Below, one piece after another: positions 1-7,576 of a DNA stretch of 64,000 bases; position 1 is the stretch's first letter; each line of letters opens with the position of its first letter. This DNA comes from Lachnospiraceae bacterium (GTDB lineage: Bacteria; Bacillota; Clostridia; Lachnospirales; Lachnospiraceae). A model generated the notes under the pieces. The model was not told the DNA's origin, searched no databases, and was given only the letters and a program-made list of their open reading frames with translations. The translations under genes were made by a program, and so were the position numbers. Location: positions 26,549 through 90,548 of the forward strand of contig JAAVZR010000003.1 of NCBI GenBank assembly GCA_022791755.1, given 5' to 3'.

Positions 1-150
1 GGTGGGATCAAGAGTCTCCGGCTCCGAACCGATGGCGATCACCACCTGGTCCCTCTCCTCGTTCGCAGCGGCTTCCTCCCGTTTACAGGCCCATAAGCAT
101 ACCGGTATGAGAGCAGCCAGAAACAGGACCGTCATTTTTTTGAGATTCAC
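1..150 (-). CDS. Family 5 extracellular solute-binding lipoprotein (N-terminal part only)
   Basis: Only the first 50 residues are inside the window; the gene runs off the left edge. The GTG start at 150 is preceded by a GGAGG site. The protein begins VNLKKMTVLFLAALIPVCLW, a short basic segment and hydrophobic core, followed by A-C, so a lipobox LWAC predicts a lipid-anchored surface protein. The mature start contains VVIAIGSEPETLDPT, the typical opening of oligopeptide or nickel ABC binding proteins (SBP_bac_5). It lies downstream of the GH112 operon terminator, so it is probably a separate unit. The substrate cannot be judged from this fragment. Confidence 0.8.
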   Translation of the reverse strand, partial: MNLKKMTVLFLAALIPVCLWACKREEAAANEERDQVVIAIGSEPETLDPT

Positions 151-285
151 AGATGTGTTTCCTCCGTTTCCGTTTATCTGTTTTCTTTTCTCCTGTAAAA
201 AAGAAAGCACACAGATCCCCTTCGGAGGATATGTATGCTTTCTCAGCAAACGATCTTTATCAAAATCTGATTTACAGGTATGACC

Positions 286-310
286 AAAAACGCAGATACT
301 TCTGTATCCG
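286..310 (-). terminator. Rho-independent terminator of the GH112 operon
   Basis: On the minus strand a 7-bp stem (CGGATAC / GTATCTG, one G-U pair, AGAA loop) is followed by CGTTTTTGG. It lies about 40 bases past the GH112 stop codon. The rest of the gap up to the partial binding-protein gene holds no clear promoter. Confidence 0.6.
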
Positions 311-349
311 TTCAGACGGCTTCATGCCGCTTACGGTATTATAAACGAT

Positions 350-2536
350 TCACTCCGAAAAGTCAATCATCTCGTACCACCGGATCGCATTGGCCGGCAG
401 GTCCAGGGAAAAGCTCTCCCCATTTCCCCGATATACCACTGTGCTCTGAGGCTCATAGGTATTATTCACCACACAGAATTTCCCGTTTTTCACATAGGCG
501 TGAACATCCACATGACAGTTTTCCGAATACCACCGGCGCAGCTCGCTTTCGCTGTGACTGCTCCAGAGAATCGCCCGGTGCAATATCCTGCTGTTTACAA
601 AGCTGTAAGGAAGCCCTGATAAGTAAACCGTACGCCCTTCTCCACAGGTATTGACAGCCATCTGCACTTCCTTCTCGCGCTGTATCAGGACCTCTGCCCC
701 TTCCAGAGCATAGATTCCCTTCTTACCTTCGCCGAAATCCACCTCATCCGGGCAGTCCTCCAGGATAAAGTGATCCCGGTGCTCCTCCCAGTTATACTTG
801 TCATAGCCCAGAGTAAAGCCGGTCTCCTTCTCTACTCCCAGAGCATGGGAGAGCTGCAAAAAATGTCCCTGGTACTGGTGGCCGGAAGGCTCTCCTACTC
901 CGATAAATCCGCCTCCGCGGTAAATAAAACGTCTCACCGCGGTCACAATCTCCGGATCCTCCCAGACCCTGCCTCCCGTATGGGCGGTGTCCGCATCACC
1001 CACATTGATCACCACGTCCATATCCTCAAGCACCCCGGGATTTTCCCGGATATCGTCAAAGGATAAGAACACCACGTCAAAGGGCGCGCCTGACAGAGCT
1101 TCGATCACCCCGGCATAGCTGTAATTCTGCTTCTGATACAGAGCGTGATGCACCATATGACAGCCCCAGGAGCGCATCCGCCCCCAGCAGTTGAGCACCG
1201 CCACCCGCTTCAGGCAAAAGGCTTCCGTCCCCCGGATATTTCCGTACAGCTCCCTGAATTCGTTGCATACGCTCTCCACATAGCCGATAAATTCCGGGAA
1301 TTGGCAGGCCAGCTTCAGATAGCCGCCGTAGCCGATCCTGTCAATGGGCTTGCGCAAAATCGCCCGACGGGCCGTCACCCAGTTTTCTTTTGCCTCCTTC
1401 ACCGGATCTCCTCCCTCATGAAAGGTATCCGGGAAAAAGTAAGGCAGGAAACGCCCCTCCGTATAGCGCACGCCGGGAATATCCGCGATCAGCCGAAGCG
1501 TGGAACCATTGCCCACGCTGCCCACCACCGCGTCCAGTCCTGTGGTCCTGAATTCATCCATAAAAGGTTCGGTTCCGATCCAGTGATCTCCCAGAAACAT
1601 CATGGCTTCCTTGCCCAGCTCATGGGTCAGATCCACCATCTCCTTTACGAGAGCCGCCACTTCCCTGCGCTGAAAAGCCATAAAATCCTTATATTCCCTG
1701 GAAGGCTCCCGGTACTGATTGTTATAATAGCCCTGATCTATGATATATTCCGGCCTGAACGGGTATCCTGCTTCCCGCTCAAACTGTTCCAGGATATAGG
1801 GGGATACGGAGGCCGAATACCCGTACCAGTCCACATACTTCTCCCGCTTCAGCTCATCGAAAATCAGCGTAAACTGATGGAAAAAGGTGGTATAGCGTAT
1901 TACATCCACATAGGGATGCTCTTCCACAAACCGGCGCAGCCGTTCCATGGTGTAGGCCCGCGTCTTGGGCTGGCGCACATCAAAGGTAATCTGGTGCTCA
2001 AAATCGGTCCAGCTGTTGACCACCGCGTTATACATATGTACCGGATCCCAGATCAGATAAGCCAGGAAGCTCACCGTATACTCATGCCATGTCTTCGGAC
2101 TGCGGAGTATGACGCAGCCCGTCTCTTCCTCATAGTCCCACTCTTTCACCGGCACCGGGCATCCCGCCGTGCGGTCCATGACCTCCCACCAGCGTTTCGG
2201 ATTATCCCTTGTATTCACCGATAAGAGCTCCCGGCTGATCCCGGCCATCAGAGGAATCGACAGCGGTCCCTCCTTCGCCGTATGAAAGCCGGTCATAATA
2301 TAACACTGCTGCACCTCGTCGGGATTCGCCTTAGCCCAGGCATTATCTTTTCTCGTCGTGTAATAGGTGGAATACACCTTTGCATCCACGGCCTTCAAAG
2401 CCTCCGGATAATCCGTCCCGTCACAGTCCCGGATCGCATCCGCGCCCCAGCGCTTCAGCAATTCCAGAGTCTCAGGCACCACATCCACGTCCGTGGGGAT
2501 CGTCACTCTTCCGGTATTCTCTATCTGCTTGCCCAT
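350..2536 (-). CDS. gnpA: 1,3-beta-galactosyl-N-acetylhexosamine phosphorylase (GH112)
   Basis: This cytosolic enzyme phosphorolyses galacto-N-biose or lacto-N-biose to galactose-1-phosphate and GalNAc or GlcNAc. At 728 residues it has the usual family length. The N-terminus has the family-like GRVTIPTD, and the segment GDHWIGTEP around residue 317 probably holds the catalytic Asp; this residue assignment is inference. There is no signal peptide. An ATG 27 bases further upstream would overlap the preceding gene and has no usable ribosome site, whereas the ATG at 2536 has GAGGTG at good spacing. It is the last gene of a sugar ABC importer operon, which fits import of the intact disaccharide from mucin or milk glycans followed by phosphorolysis. 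Confidence 0.92.
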   Translation of the reverse strand: MGKQIENTGRVTIPTDVDVVPETLELLKRWGADAIRDCDGTDYPEALKAVDAKVYSTYYTTRKDNAWAKANPDEVQQCYIMTGFHTAKEGPLSIPLMAGISRELLSVNTRDNPKRWWEVMDRTAGCPVPVKEWDYEEETGCVILRSPKTWHEYTVSFLAYLIWDPVHMYNAVVNSWTDFEHQITFDVRQPKTRAYTMERLRRFVEEHPYVDVIRYTTFFHQFTLIFDELKREKYVDWYGYSASVSPYILEQFEREAGYPFRPEYIIDQGYYNNQYREPSREYKDFMAFQRREVAALVKEMVDLTHELGKEAMMFLGDHWIGTEPFMDEFRTTGLDAVVGSVGNGSTLRLIADIPGVRYTEGRFLPYFFPDTFHEGGDPVKEAKENWVTARRAILRKPIDRIGYGGYLKLACQFPEFIGYVESVCNEFRELYGNIRGTEAFCLKRVAVLNCWGRMRSWGCHMVHHALYQKQNYSYAGVIEALSGAPFDVVFLSFDDIRENPGVLEDMDVVINVGDADTAHTGGRVWEDPEIVTAVRRFIYRGGGFIGVGEPSGHQYQGHFLQLSHALGVEKETGFTLGYDKYNWEEHRDHFILEDCPDEVDFGEGKKGIYALEGAEVLIQREKEVQMAVNTCGEGRTVYLSGLPYSFVNSRILHRAILWSSHSESELRRWYSENCHVDVHAYVKNGKFCVVNNTYEPQSTVVYRGNGESFSLDLPANAIRWYEMIDFSE

Positions 2537-2546
2537 GTCTGACACC

Positions 2547-2747
2547 TCACTGTCGTTTTGCATCCTCGAAAGGTTTATTATACACCAAAATTGCCGCTAA
2601 AAGCAAGACCAAACCCACCAGCATGATCCCCAGACCCGCCAGCTTTCCGGTCATCTTCCAGCCACTGATTATCATCACGAGACCCACGACAAAGAACAGT
2701 GCAATAATCAACGCACGCAGCCGCTCGTGTTCTTTCCAGAATTTCAT
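2547..2747 (-). CDS. Small two-helix membrane protein (DUF6903-like)
   Basis: This 66-residue protein has two hydrophobic segments (about residues 12-30 and 35-56) joined by a short turn with GWKMTGKLAGLG. It resembles the small DUF6903 proteins often found beside carbohydrate ABC genes in Lachnospiraceae; that family name is from memory. It sits 9 bases after the permease gene and 10 bases before the GH112 gene, so it is co-translated with both. Its role is unknown. It might be an accessory to the permeases, but nothing in the sequence shows this. Confidence 0.75.
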   Translation of the reverse strand: MKFWKEHERLRALIIALFFVVGLVMIISGWKMTGKLAGLGIMLVGLVLLLAAILVYNKPFEDAKRQ

Positions 2748-2756
2748 AGCCTCACC

Positions 2757-3644
2757 TTACCCTTTCAGGCCGCCCAGCGTCATACCCTGAGTCAGCTTTT
2801 TCTGTACACAGACATAGAGGATCAATGTGGGCAGCATCACCAGAACCAGACCGGCATACAGCTGACCGTACTGGGCCGCCGACTGCTGCGCCTGCGTCAG
2901 CTGCATCAGTCCCACCGGCAGCGTCTTGCCGCCCCGGGGATCGGACAGCAGCGTCATGGCGATGATATACTCATTCCAAAACGACAGGAAATTAAACAAA
3001 ATCACCGTGATGATAGACGGCTGCGCCATGGGAAAAATGATCTTCAGCATCGTCGTACCATAACCGGCCCCGTCGATATAGGCCGCTTCCTCGTAATCGT
3101 GGGCCAGCGTGGCAAAATATCCCGAAAGCAGATAAATCGTAAAAGGCAGCGCCGTGGAGGCATAGACCACCGCCAGGACAAAGATATTGTTTAATAATAT
3201 CCCCCTGCCTATGAGAGAACTAAAAAACTTATCCCCGTCCACTAACATCAGGAAGATCGGCACCACGATATAGTTCACATTGATAAACAGGCCGCCCATG
3301 AATGCCGCATTCAAAAACTTCCGGCCTTTAAACGAAAAGCGGGACAGCACATAGGCCGCAGGAAGCGCCACGACTAAGAGAATCGCCAGCGCCAGCACCG
3401 TCACCAGCACGGAGTTCATCATGTACTCGCCCATCCTGGCTTTTCCCCAGGCATCGGCAAAGTTCTGCCAGTAGACACCGGCGGGCAGCGCCCATGGATT
3501 CCCGTAAAACTCGCTGTTCTGCTTGACGGAGGCCATGAAGACCCAGGCCACCGGAATGATGATCGTCACAGCCAGCGTAATCAGAGCCACATAGATAAAA
3601 GCCTTATACAGCCTCTCGGCCGATGATTTTTTCGTCTGTTCCAT
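2757..3644 (-). CDS. Carbohydrate ABC transporter permease (MalG type)
   Basis: Inner-membrane subunit of a CUT1 sugar importer, 295 residues with six hydrophobic helices. The EAA loop that contacts the ATPase is visible as EEAAYIDGAGYGTTMLKIIF around residues 185-205. The C-terminus ends TQGMTLGGLKG, typical of MalG-like subunits. The ATG has AAGGAGGG upstream. It follows the MalF-type gene by 12 bases. No ATP-binding subunit is encoded in the operon, so a shared MsmX/UgpC-type ATPase from elsewhere must energise it (known practice in Bacillota, inferred here). Confidence 0.92.
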   Translation of the reverse strand: MEQTKKSSAERLYKAFIYVALITLAVTIIIPVAWVFMASVKQNSEFYGNPWALPAGVYWQNFADAWGKARMGEYMMNSVLVTVLALAILLVVALPAAYVLSRFSFKGRKFLNAAFMGGLFINVNYIVVPIFLMLVDGDKFFSSLIGRGILLNNIFVLAVVYASTALPFTIYLLSGYFATLAHDYEEAAYIDGAGYGTTMLKIIFPMAQPSIITVILFNFLSFWNEYIIAMTLLSDPRGGKTLPVGLMQLTQAQQSAAQYGQLYAGLVLVMLPTLILYVCVQKKLTQGMTLGGLKG

Positions 3645-3656
3645 CGCCTGCCCTCC

Positions 3657-4544
3657 TTAAAATTCCAGCGGTTCACGCTTTGTGGCCACATTGACCAGCG
3701 CCGACAGTCCGAACGAGAACAGAAATACCAGCGCCCCGATGGCCATACCATAACCATAGGCAGAATTGGTGTAAGCCTGCTTATACATATAGGACAGCGC
3801 CACCTCAGAAGCGCCGTTGGGTCCTCCGGAGGTCATGGCCTTGACAAACAGAAACGCCATGTTAATCGTACTGATGATAAAGAAGGTCAGCGTAGTGCGG
3901 ATATTGGTCCAGATAAGCGGCAGTGTGATCTGGAAAAACTGGGTGATCCGCCCGGCTCCGTCCAGACTGGCGCTCTCATAGAGGCTCTGGGGAATACTGG
4001 CCATGGAGGCCATATACATGACCATATAATAACCGATGGCCTGCCACACCATGGCGATGATCAGACTGGTCATGACCATGGACTCACCCTTCCACAGGAC
4101 CGCCACGGTCTTTCCGGAAAAGAGCGACAAGAGACTGTTGAGCGTTCCGTTGTTGGTATCATAGATGGCGCTGAATATGGCTGAAATCACCACCACGGAC
4201 AGGATATTGGGAATATAGAAAATTACGCGGAAAAAATTCTGTCCTTTGATCTTCTCCCTGGTCAGAATCGCAGCGAACACCAGCGCAAAGGCAAATGTAA
4301 TGATCGTCACCACCACGATCAGCAGGATCGTATTCTGCATGGACCGGATAAAATTGGCATCCTTCATCAGCCGGACGAAATTTTCCAGCCCCACAAAATC
4401 CTCTGTGGTGGAATACGCGCTTCGCTTAAACAGGGACATCCTGAATACATTGATCGTGGGAATGATCATAAATATGGTAAACAGAAGCACCGCCGGCGCT
4501 GCGCACAGAAACAGAAACACACCGCGCCCCGAACGTTTTTTCAT
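3657..4544 (-). CDS. Sugar ABC transporter permease (MalF type)
   Basis: This is the partner permease of the CUT1 importer, 295 residues with six predicted membrane helices and an EAA loop reading ESASLDGAGRITQFFQITLP near residue 200. A basic N-terminus (MKKRSGRG) precedes the first helix. The start has GAAGGAGGG upstream. It is separated from the binding-protein gene by a hairpin terminator, so permease expression is probably lower than that of the binding protein. The substrate is inferred only from the GH112 gene downstream. Confidence 0.92.
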   Translation of the reverse strand: MKKRSGRGVFLFLCAAPAVLLFTIFMIIPTINVFRMSLFKRSAYSTTEDFVGLENFVRLMKDANFIRSMQNTILLIVVVTIITFAFALVFAAILTREKIKGQNFFRVIFYIPNILSVVVISAIFSAIYDTNNGTLNSLLSLFSGKTVAVLWKGESMVMTSLIIAMVWQAIGYYMVMYMASMASIPQSLYESASLDGAGRITQFFQITLPLIWTNIRTTLTFFIISTINMAFLFVKAMTSGGPNGASEVALSYMYKQAYTNSAYGYGMAIGALVFLFSFGLSALVNVATKREPLEF

Positions 4545-4572
4545 ACGTCAGAATCCCTCCTTCTACGCATTT

Positions 4573-4608
4573 TTAAAAAAACGGCGGTGAGCAGCCTGCC
4601 ACCGCCGT
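4573..4608 (-). terminator. Intra-operon terminator or attenuator after the binding-protein gene
   Basis: A perfect 9-bp stem (ACGGCGGTG / CACCGCCGT) with a 10-base loop is followed on the minus strand by a T-run. It lies between the binding lipoprotein and the first permease. Partial termination here is the usual way for a binding protein to be made in excess of its permeases. Confidence 0.8.
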
Positions 4609-4650
4609 TTCTTCATTCACTTGTTCGATTGGTTTCAGTAAAAATCCGTT

Positions 4651-6006
4651 TTACTGAACCAGGTTCGCACGCATCTGATCGCTGGCGGCCTTGATACCGT
4701 CCACCCACTCCTGCTGTGTCATCGTGCCTGCCACCAGAGAGTTCACCGGATCAAACCAAACCTCACGATTGCTGGTGCCTACGACACTGTCAAACGCGGC
4801 AAAATTACCCATGGCAGCCTTGGCCCCATTGTCATAGATCGCATAGAATAATTTGTAATCGTCTTCCAGCTTATCCGCAATACCTAACACAGGCTGAACC
4901 GCAGGATTAGGCTTGCCTTCCTCATTTACAGCGGTAACGAAAATCTCACAGGCCGTATCACTGTACAGGAAAGCGATAAACTGCTTCGCCTCATCCGGAT
5001 TCGCCGCTTTCGCCGGAATCCATGCCTGCTCAAACCAGGTGTAGCTGTAGCTGTCGCCGCCGGCCGTCACAGCAGGCAGAGCCGTCATGCCCCACTTAAA
5101 GCCGTCCGCCCTGGGCGCATTCGCCATCTCGCCTACGATCCAGTTACCATTGGGCATAAACAGAGCCTTGTTATCCAGAACCAGCTGCTGGTTCTTGGTG
5201 AAATCCTGATCGTTGGCCTGAGCCGGCGTGGTGGGCTCGGTATAGGTAGCTAACTTCGCCACGATATCGAAGCAGGTCTGTGCTTCAGGGGTATCCCAGA
5301 TGCCCTCCTCATAATTGGTCGCCTTGTCAAAGAACTCCGGACCGCCTACCGAATACATCAGAGCATAGAAGAACGCGTCGAAATAGCCTGTGGTCGGATA
5401 TGTAAAGAGGGAAATTCCTTCCGCCTTGGCCTTCTCGCCCAGCTCCCACATCTCATCCCAGGTCGTGGGCACGCTCCACTGCTTTTCCTCGAACAGACCG
5501 GCATTATAGAACAGGCCGCAAGGGGAATAGAACATCGGAGCCAGATAGGTCTTGCCGTCGCCGTAGGGGTTCGTCAGGCTGGTCTCCGTAAAGCCGCCTG
5601 CGATCTTATCGCTGACCTTCTTATCCTCGCCCGGTACGGTCATGGACAGCACATCGGTGATCTCCAGAATAGCCTGATCCTTGATAAAAGTCTCGGTCAG
5701 AGCCTTCTCACGGCCGGTAGCCAGATGAATCACATCCGGATACGTGCCGGACTGCATGGACGGCCCGATCACATCCTCCAGATTCTTGTCCGTGATCAGC
5801 TCCACCTCTATTCCGGTCTGGGCTGTGAAGGCTTCACACACTTTCTTCCAGACTTCGCTGCCGTAGGCCGTCTCGATGGCTGCCACGGTGATCTTCTTGT
5901 CGGAAGAACCGCCCTGTGTGGCGTTCGTGTCCTTGCCGCCGGAACAGCCGGACAGCACTGACAGCATCAGCACGGCTGCGAGAACGATACTGAGTACCTT
6001 TTTCAT
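4651..6006 (-). CDS. Sugar ABC transporter substrate-binding lipoprotein
   Basis: This 451-residue cluster 1-type binding protein captures sugar outside the cell. MKKVLSIVLAAVLMLSVLSG followed by Cys gives a lipoprotein signal with lipobox LSGC. The mature protein has KITVAAIETAYGSEVWKKV and later the CUT1-like motifs FYNAGLF and QAWIPAKAANPDEAKQFIAF. The reading frame extends 42 bases upstream, but the ATG at 6006 has a perfect AGGAGG and starts exactly at the signal peptide. It is first in the GH112 operon, so galacto-N-biose/lacto-N-biose is the likely ligand (inference). Confidence 0.92.
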   Translation of the reverse strand: MKKVLSIVLAAVLMLSVLSGCSGGKDTNATQGGSSDKKITVAAIETAYGSEVWKKVCEAFTAQTGIEVELITDKNLEDVIGPSMQSGTYPDVIHLATGREKALTETFIKDQAILEITDVLSMTVPGEDKKVSDKIAGGFTETSLTNPYGDGKTYLAPMFYSPCGLFYNAGLFEEKQWSVPTTWDEMWELGEKAKAEGISLFTYPTTGYFDAFFYALMYSVGGPEFFDKATNYEEGIWDTPEAQTCFDIVAKLATYTEPTTPAQANDQDFTKNQQLVLDNKALFMPNGNWIVGEMANAPRADGFKWGMTALPAVTAGGDSYSYTWFEQAWIPAKAANPDEAKQFIAFLYSDTACEIFVTAVNEEGKPNPAVQPVLGIADKLEDDYKLFYAIYDNGAKAAMGNFAAFDSVVGTSNREVWFDPVNSLVAGTMTQQEWVDGIKAASDQMRANLVQ

Positions 6007-6022
6007 AATGTTTACCTCCTGA

Positions 6023-6049
6023 TTTGTTTGACATACCGTGTCAGACAAA
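6023..6049. promoter_or_regulatory. 11-bp inverted repeat in the 5' leader of the GH112 operon
   Basis: TTTGTTTGACA and TGTCAGACAAA flank a 5-base spacer with one mismatch between arms. The element lies between the predicted transcription start (about 6088) and the ribosome site of the binding-protein gene. It could be a repressor operator or an mRNA hairpin close to the ribosome site. The divergent AraC-type regulator would more usually bind direct repeats upstream of the promoter. Confidence 0.55.
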
Positions 6050-6094
6050 GTCCGATACGGTTAGGTTATGGATGTATCACACCCGGTTGTCTGA

Positions 6095-6123
6095 ATTATA
6101 GCAGTATCCCTTTTTATTTCCAA
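6095..6123 (-). promoter_or_regulatory. Promoter of the GH112/sugar ABC operon
   Basis: TTGGAA (6118-6123) and TATAAT (6095-6100) are spaced by 17 bases on the minus strand. Transcription should begin near 6088, about 80 bases before the binding-protein start. The rest of the 476-base gap to the AraC gene (6007-6482) is AT-rich and holds this promoter, the inverted repeat and the AraC promoter. Confidence 0.7.
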
Positions 6124-6281
6124 TCTCTATATTGCTTATTTTTTTATATTTATTGCTTTGTTTGGATATTTTTATCCTTTCACTGTCATATCTCTTTTCA
6201 GAATTATACAAGATGACGAACTTTAATCGATCCTTCCGCTATGGTCACTTATCATTTCTGTCTTTTTTTCCAGATACCCTC

Positions 6282-6310
6282 TTGCTTCTCCGGCAAAAAA
6301 AAATTATAAT
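6282..6310 (+). promoter_or_regulatory. Promoter of the AraC-type regulator gene
   Basis: TTGCTT (6282-6287) and TATAAT (6305-6310) are 17 bases apart, in an AT-rich stretch with an A9 tract inside the spacer. The implied 5' leader is about 165 bases. Confidence 0.6.
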
Positions 6311-6482
6311 AGAGACACAGGGTCACTGTCCGGCTTTTGGTTTTGCCAGTATTTTTATATTTATTGTCCTATTTTTACATTATGACAAGATCTTACATAT
6401 TTCGCCTTTTGCCGCTTTCCCCCGGTGTACCTGGTGCTCCTCACCGTTTTTAAGTTTTATCCAAAGGAGGACTGTCTCTTTT

Positions 6483-7337
6483 ATGAGTACCAGCCGTTAT
6501 ATTCTGGATCCCCTGGCTGTCAACCCCGTCGACCGCTCCGTTACCAAGCTTCTCTATGTCAGCGTCGCCCGCTACAGCCCGGAATGGCACTCCACACTCC
6601 ACACCCATCCCTGTGCCGAAGTGTTTTTCGTCACCGGCGGCTTTGGATATCTGCGGATACCCGGCCGCTCCGTTCCCATCGCCACCGGCGATGTCATCAT
6701 CGTCAACTCCAATATCGAACACACCGAAATCAGCTCCGAGGAACAGCCTCTGGAATACATCGTCATGGGCGTGGACGGCCTGGAAGCCATAACCGGAGAC
6801 GACGGCGGCGACGGATATTCCATCATCCATTTTCAATCCGGCAGCGATCAGATTCTTTTTTACCTGCGATGCCTCCTGAAGGAAATCGAGACACGGCTTC
6901 CGGGCTATAATACCATCTGTCAGGATCTTCTGGAGGTCGTTCTGTTGCTCCTGATGCGCCGCAGCGAGTTTACCGTCACCTTCGTGCCGGCTGCCCGCAA
7001 ATCAAGCAAAGAATGCGCGGTGGTCCGCCGCTATATTGACAATCATTTCAAGGAAAGCCTGACTCTGGATGATCTGGCCCGAATCGCCCATGTGAGCAAA
7101 TACTATCTGGCCCATGCCTTTACCAGAGAATACGGAACTTCCCCCATCAACTATCTGCTGTCCTGCCGGATCCGGGAAAGCCGGTATCTGCTGTCAGAGA
7201 CCGGAATGCCTCTGTCACAGATCTCCGGGATGCTGGGCTTCTCCTCTCCCAGCTATTTTTCTCAGAGCTTCCGGCGGATCGAGGGCCTGAGTCCCATGGA
7301 GTACCGCAGACAGTGCCGCGAAGAAAAAAAGGATTGA
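6483..7337 (+). CDS. AraC-family transcriptional regulator with N-terminal cupin
   Basis: This 284-residue regulator has a sugar-sensing cupin in its first half, with the metal/ligand-like HTHPCAEVFFVTGG around residues 40-53. Its C-terminus carries two helix-turn-helix motifs (SLTLDDLARIAHVSKYYLAH and MPLSQISGMLGFSSPSYFSQ, about residues 195-275). The frame is open far upstream, but those residues are a low-complexity hydrophobic translation of AT-rich DNA, and the ATG at 6483 follows AGGAGG (12-base gap, rather long). It is transcribed divergently from the GH112 operon and probably activates it. Confidence 0.88.
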   Translation: MSTSRYILDPLAVNPVDRSVTKLLYVSVARYSPEWHSTLHTHPCAEVFFVTGGFGYLRIPGRSVPIATGDVIIVNSNIEHTEISSEEQPLEYIVMGVDGLEAITGDDGGDGYSIIHFQSGSDQILFYLRCLLKEIETRLPGYNTICQDLLEVVLLLLMRRSEFTVTFVPAARKSSKECAVVRRYIDNHFKESLTLDDLARIAHVSKYYLAHAFTREYGTSPINYLLSCRIRESRYLLSETGMPLSQISGMLGFSSPSYFSQSFRRIEGLSPMEYRRQCREEKKD

Positions 7338-7362
7338 CGTTTCCTGTATTTCATATTATAAT
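7334..7362 (+). promoter_or_regulatory. Promoter of tRNA-Ser
   Basis: TTGACG (7334-7339) overlaps the stop codon of the AraC gene. TATAAT (7357-7362) follows after 17 bases and lies about 38 bases before the mature tRNA. Confidence 0.75.
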
Positions 7363-7399
7363 AACAGAAGTTCTGCGAAAGCCATGCAGATCAGATATT

Positions 7400-7488
7400 G
7401 GAGGAGTACCCAAGTGGCTGAAGGGTCTGGCTTCGAACACCAGTAGGTCGGTAACACCGGCGCAAGGGTTCAAATCCCTTCTCCTCCG
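7400..7488 (+). tRNA. tRNA-Ser (anticodon CGA)
   Basis: The acceptor strands GGAGGAG / CTCCTCC pair perfectly with discriminator G. The anticodon loop TTCGAAC gives CGA, which reads UCG. A long variable arm typical of class II tRNAs and the T-loop GGTTCAAATC are present. The CCA end is not encoded. The loop-closing pair of the anticodon stem is a C-A mismatch. Confidence 0.93.
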
Positions 7489-7495
7489 CTTCCAT

Positions 7496-7537
7496 CAGTG
7501 CCCACAGACTGTTGATTCGTCTGCGGGCACTGTTTGT
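7496..7537 (+). terminator. Terminator after tRNA-Ser
   Basis: CAGTGCCC-ACAGAC pairs with GTCTG-C-GGGCACTG around a TGTTGATTC loop and is followed by TTTGT. It separates the tRNA from the ccdA-tlpA fusion gene. Confidence 0.75.
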
Positions 7538-7576
7538 ACATCTCAATATTTCCAAAAAAGAAAGGAAGTGCCATTT

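Noticed and set aside
231..344. 37-codon frame MYAFSANDLYQNL... with a GGAGG site
   Set aside because: It has a possible ribosome site, but it overlaps the terminator of the GH112 operon, has no promoter and no partner. I could not support it as a gene.
1145..2224. Long open frame opposite the GH112 gene
   Set aside because: It is antisense to a clear GH112 protein, has no good ribosome site and an untypical composition rich in His, Arg and Pro.
6007..6048. Earlier start of the sugar-binding protein
   Set aside because: It would add 14 residues before a standard lipoprotein signal and cover the inverted repeat; the perfect AGGAGG serves the later ATG.
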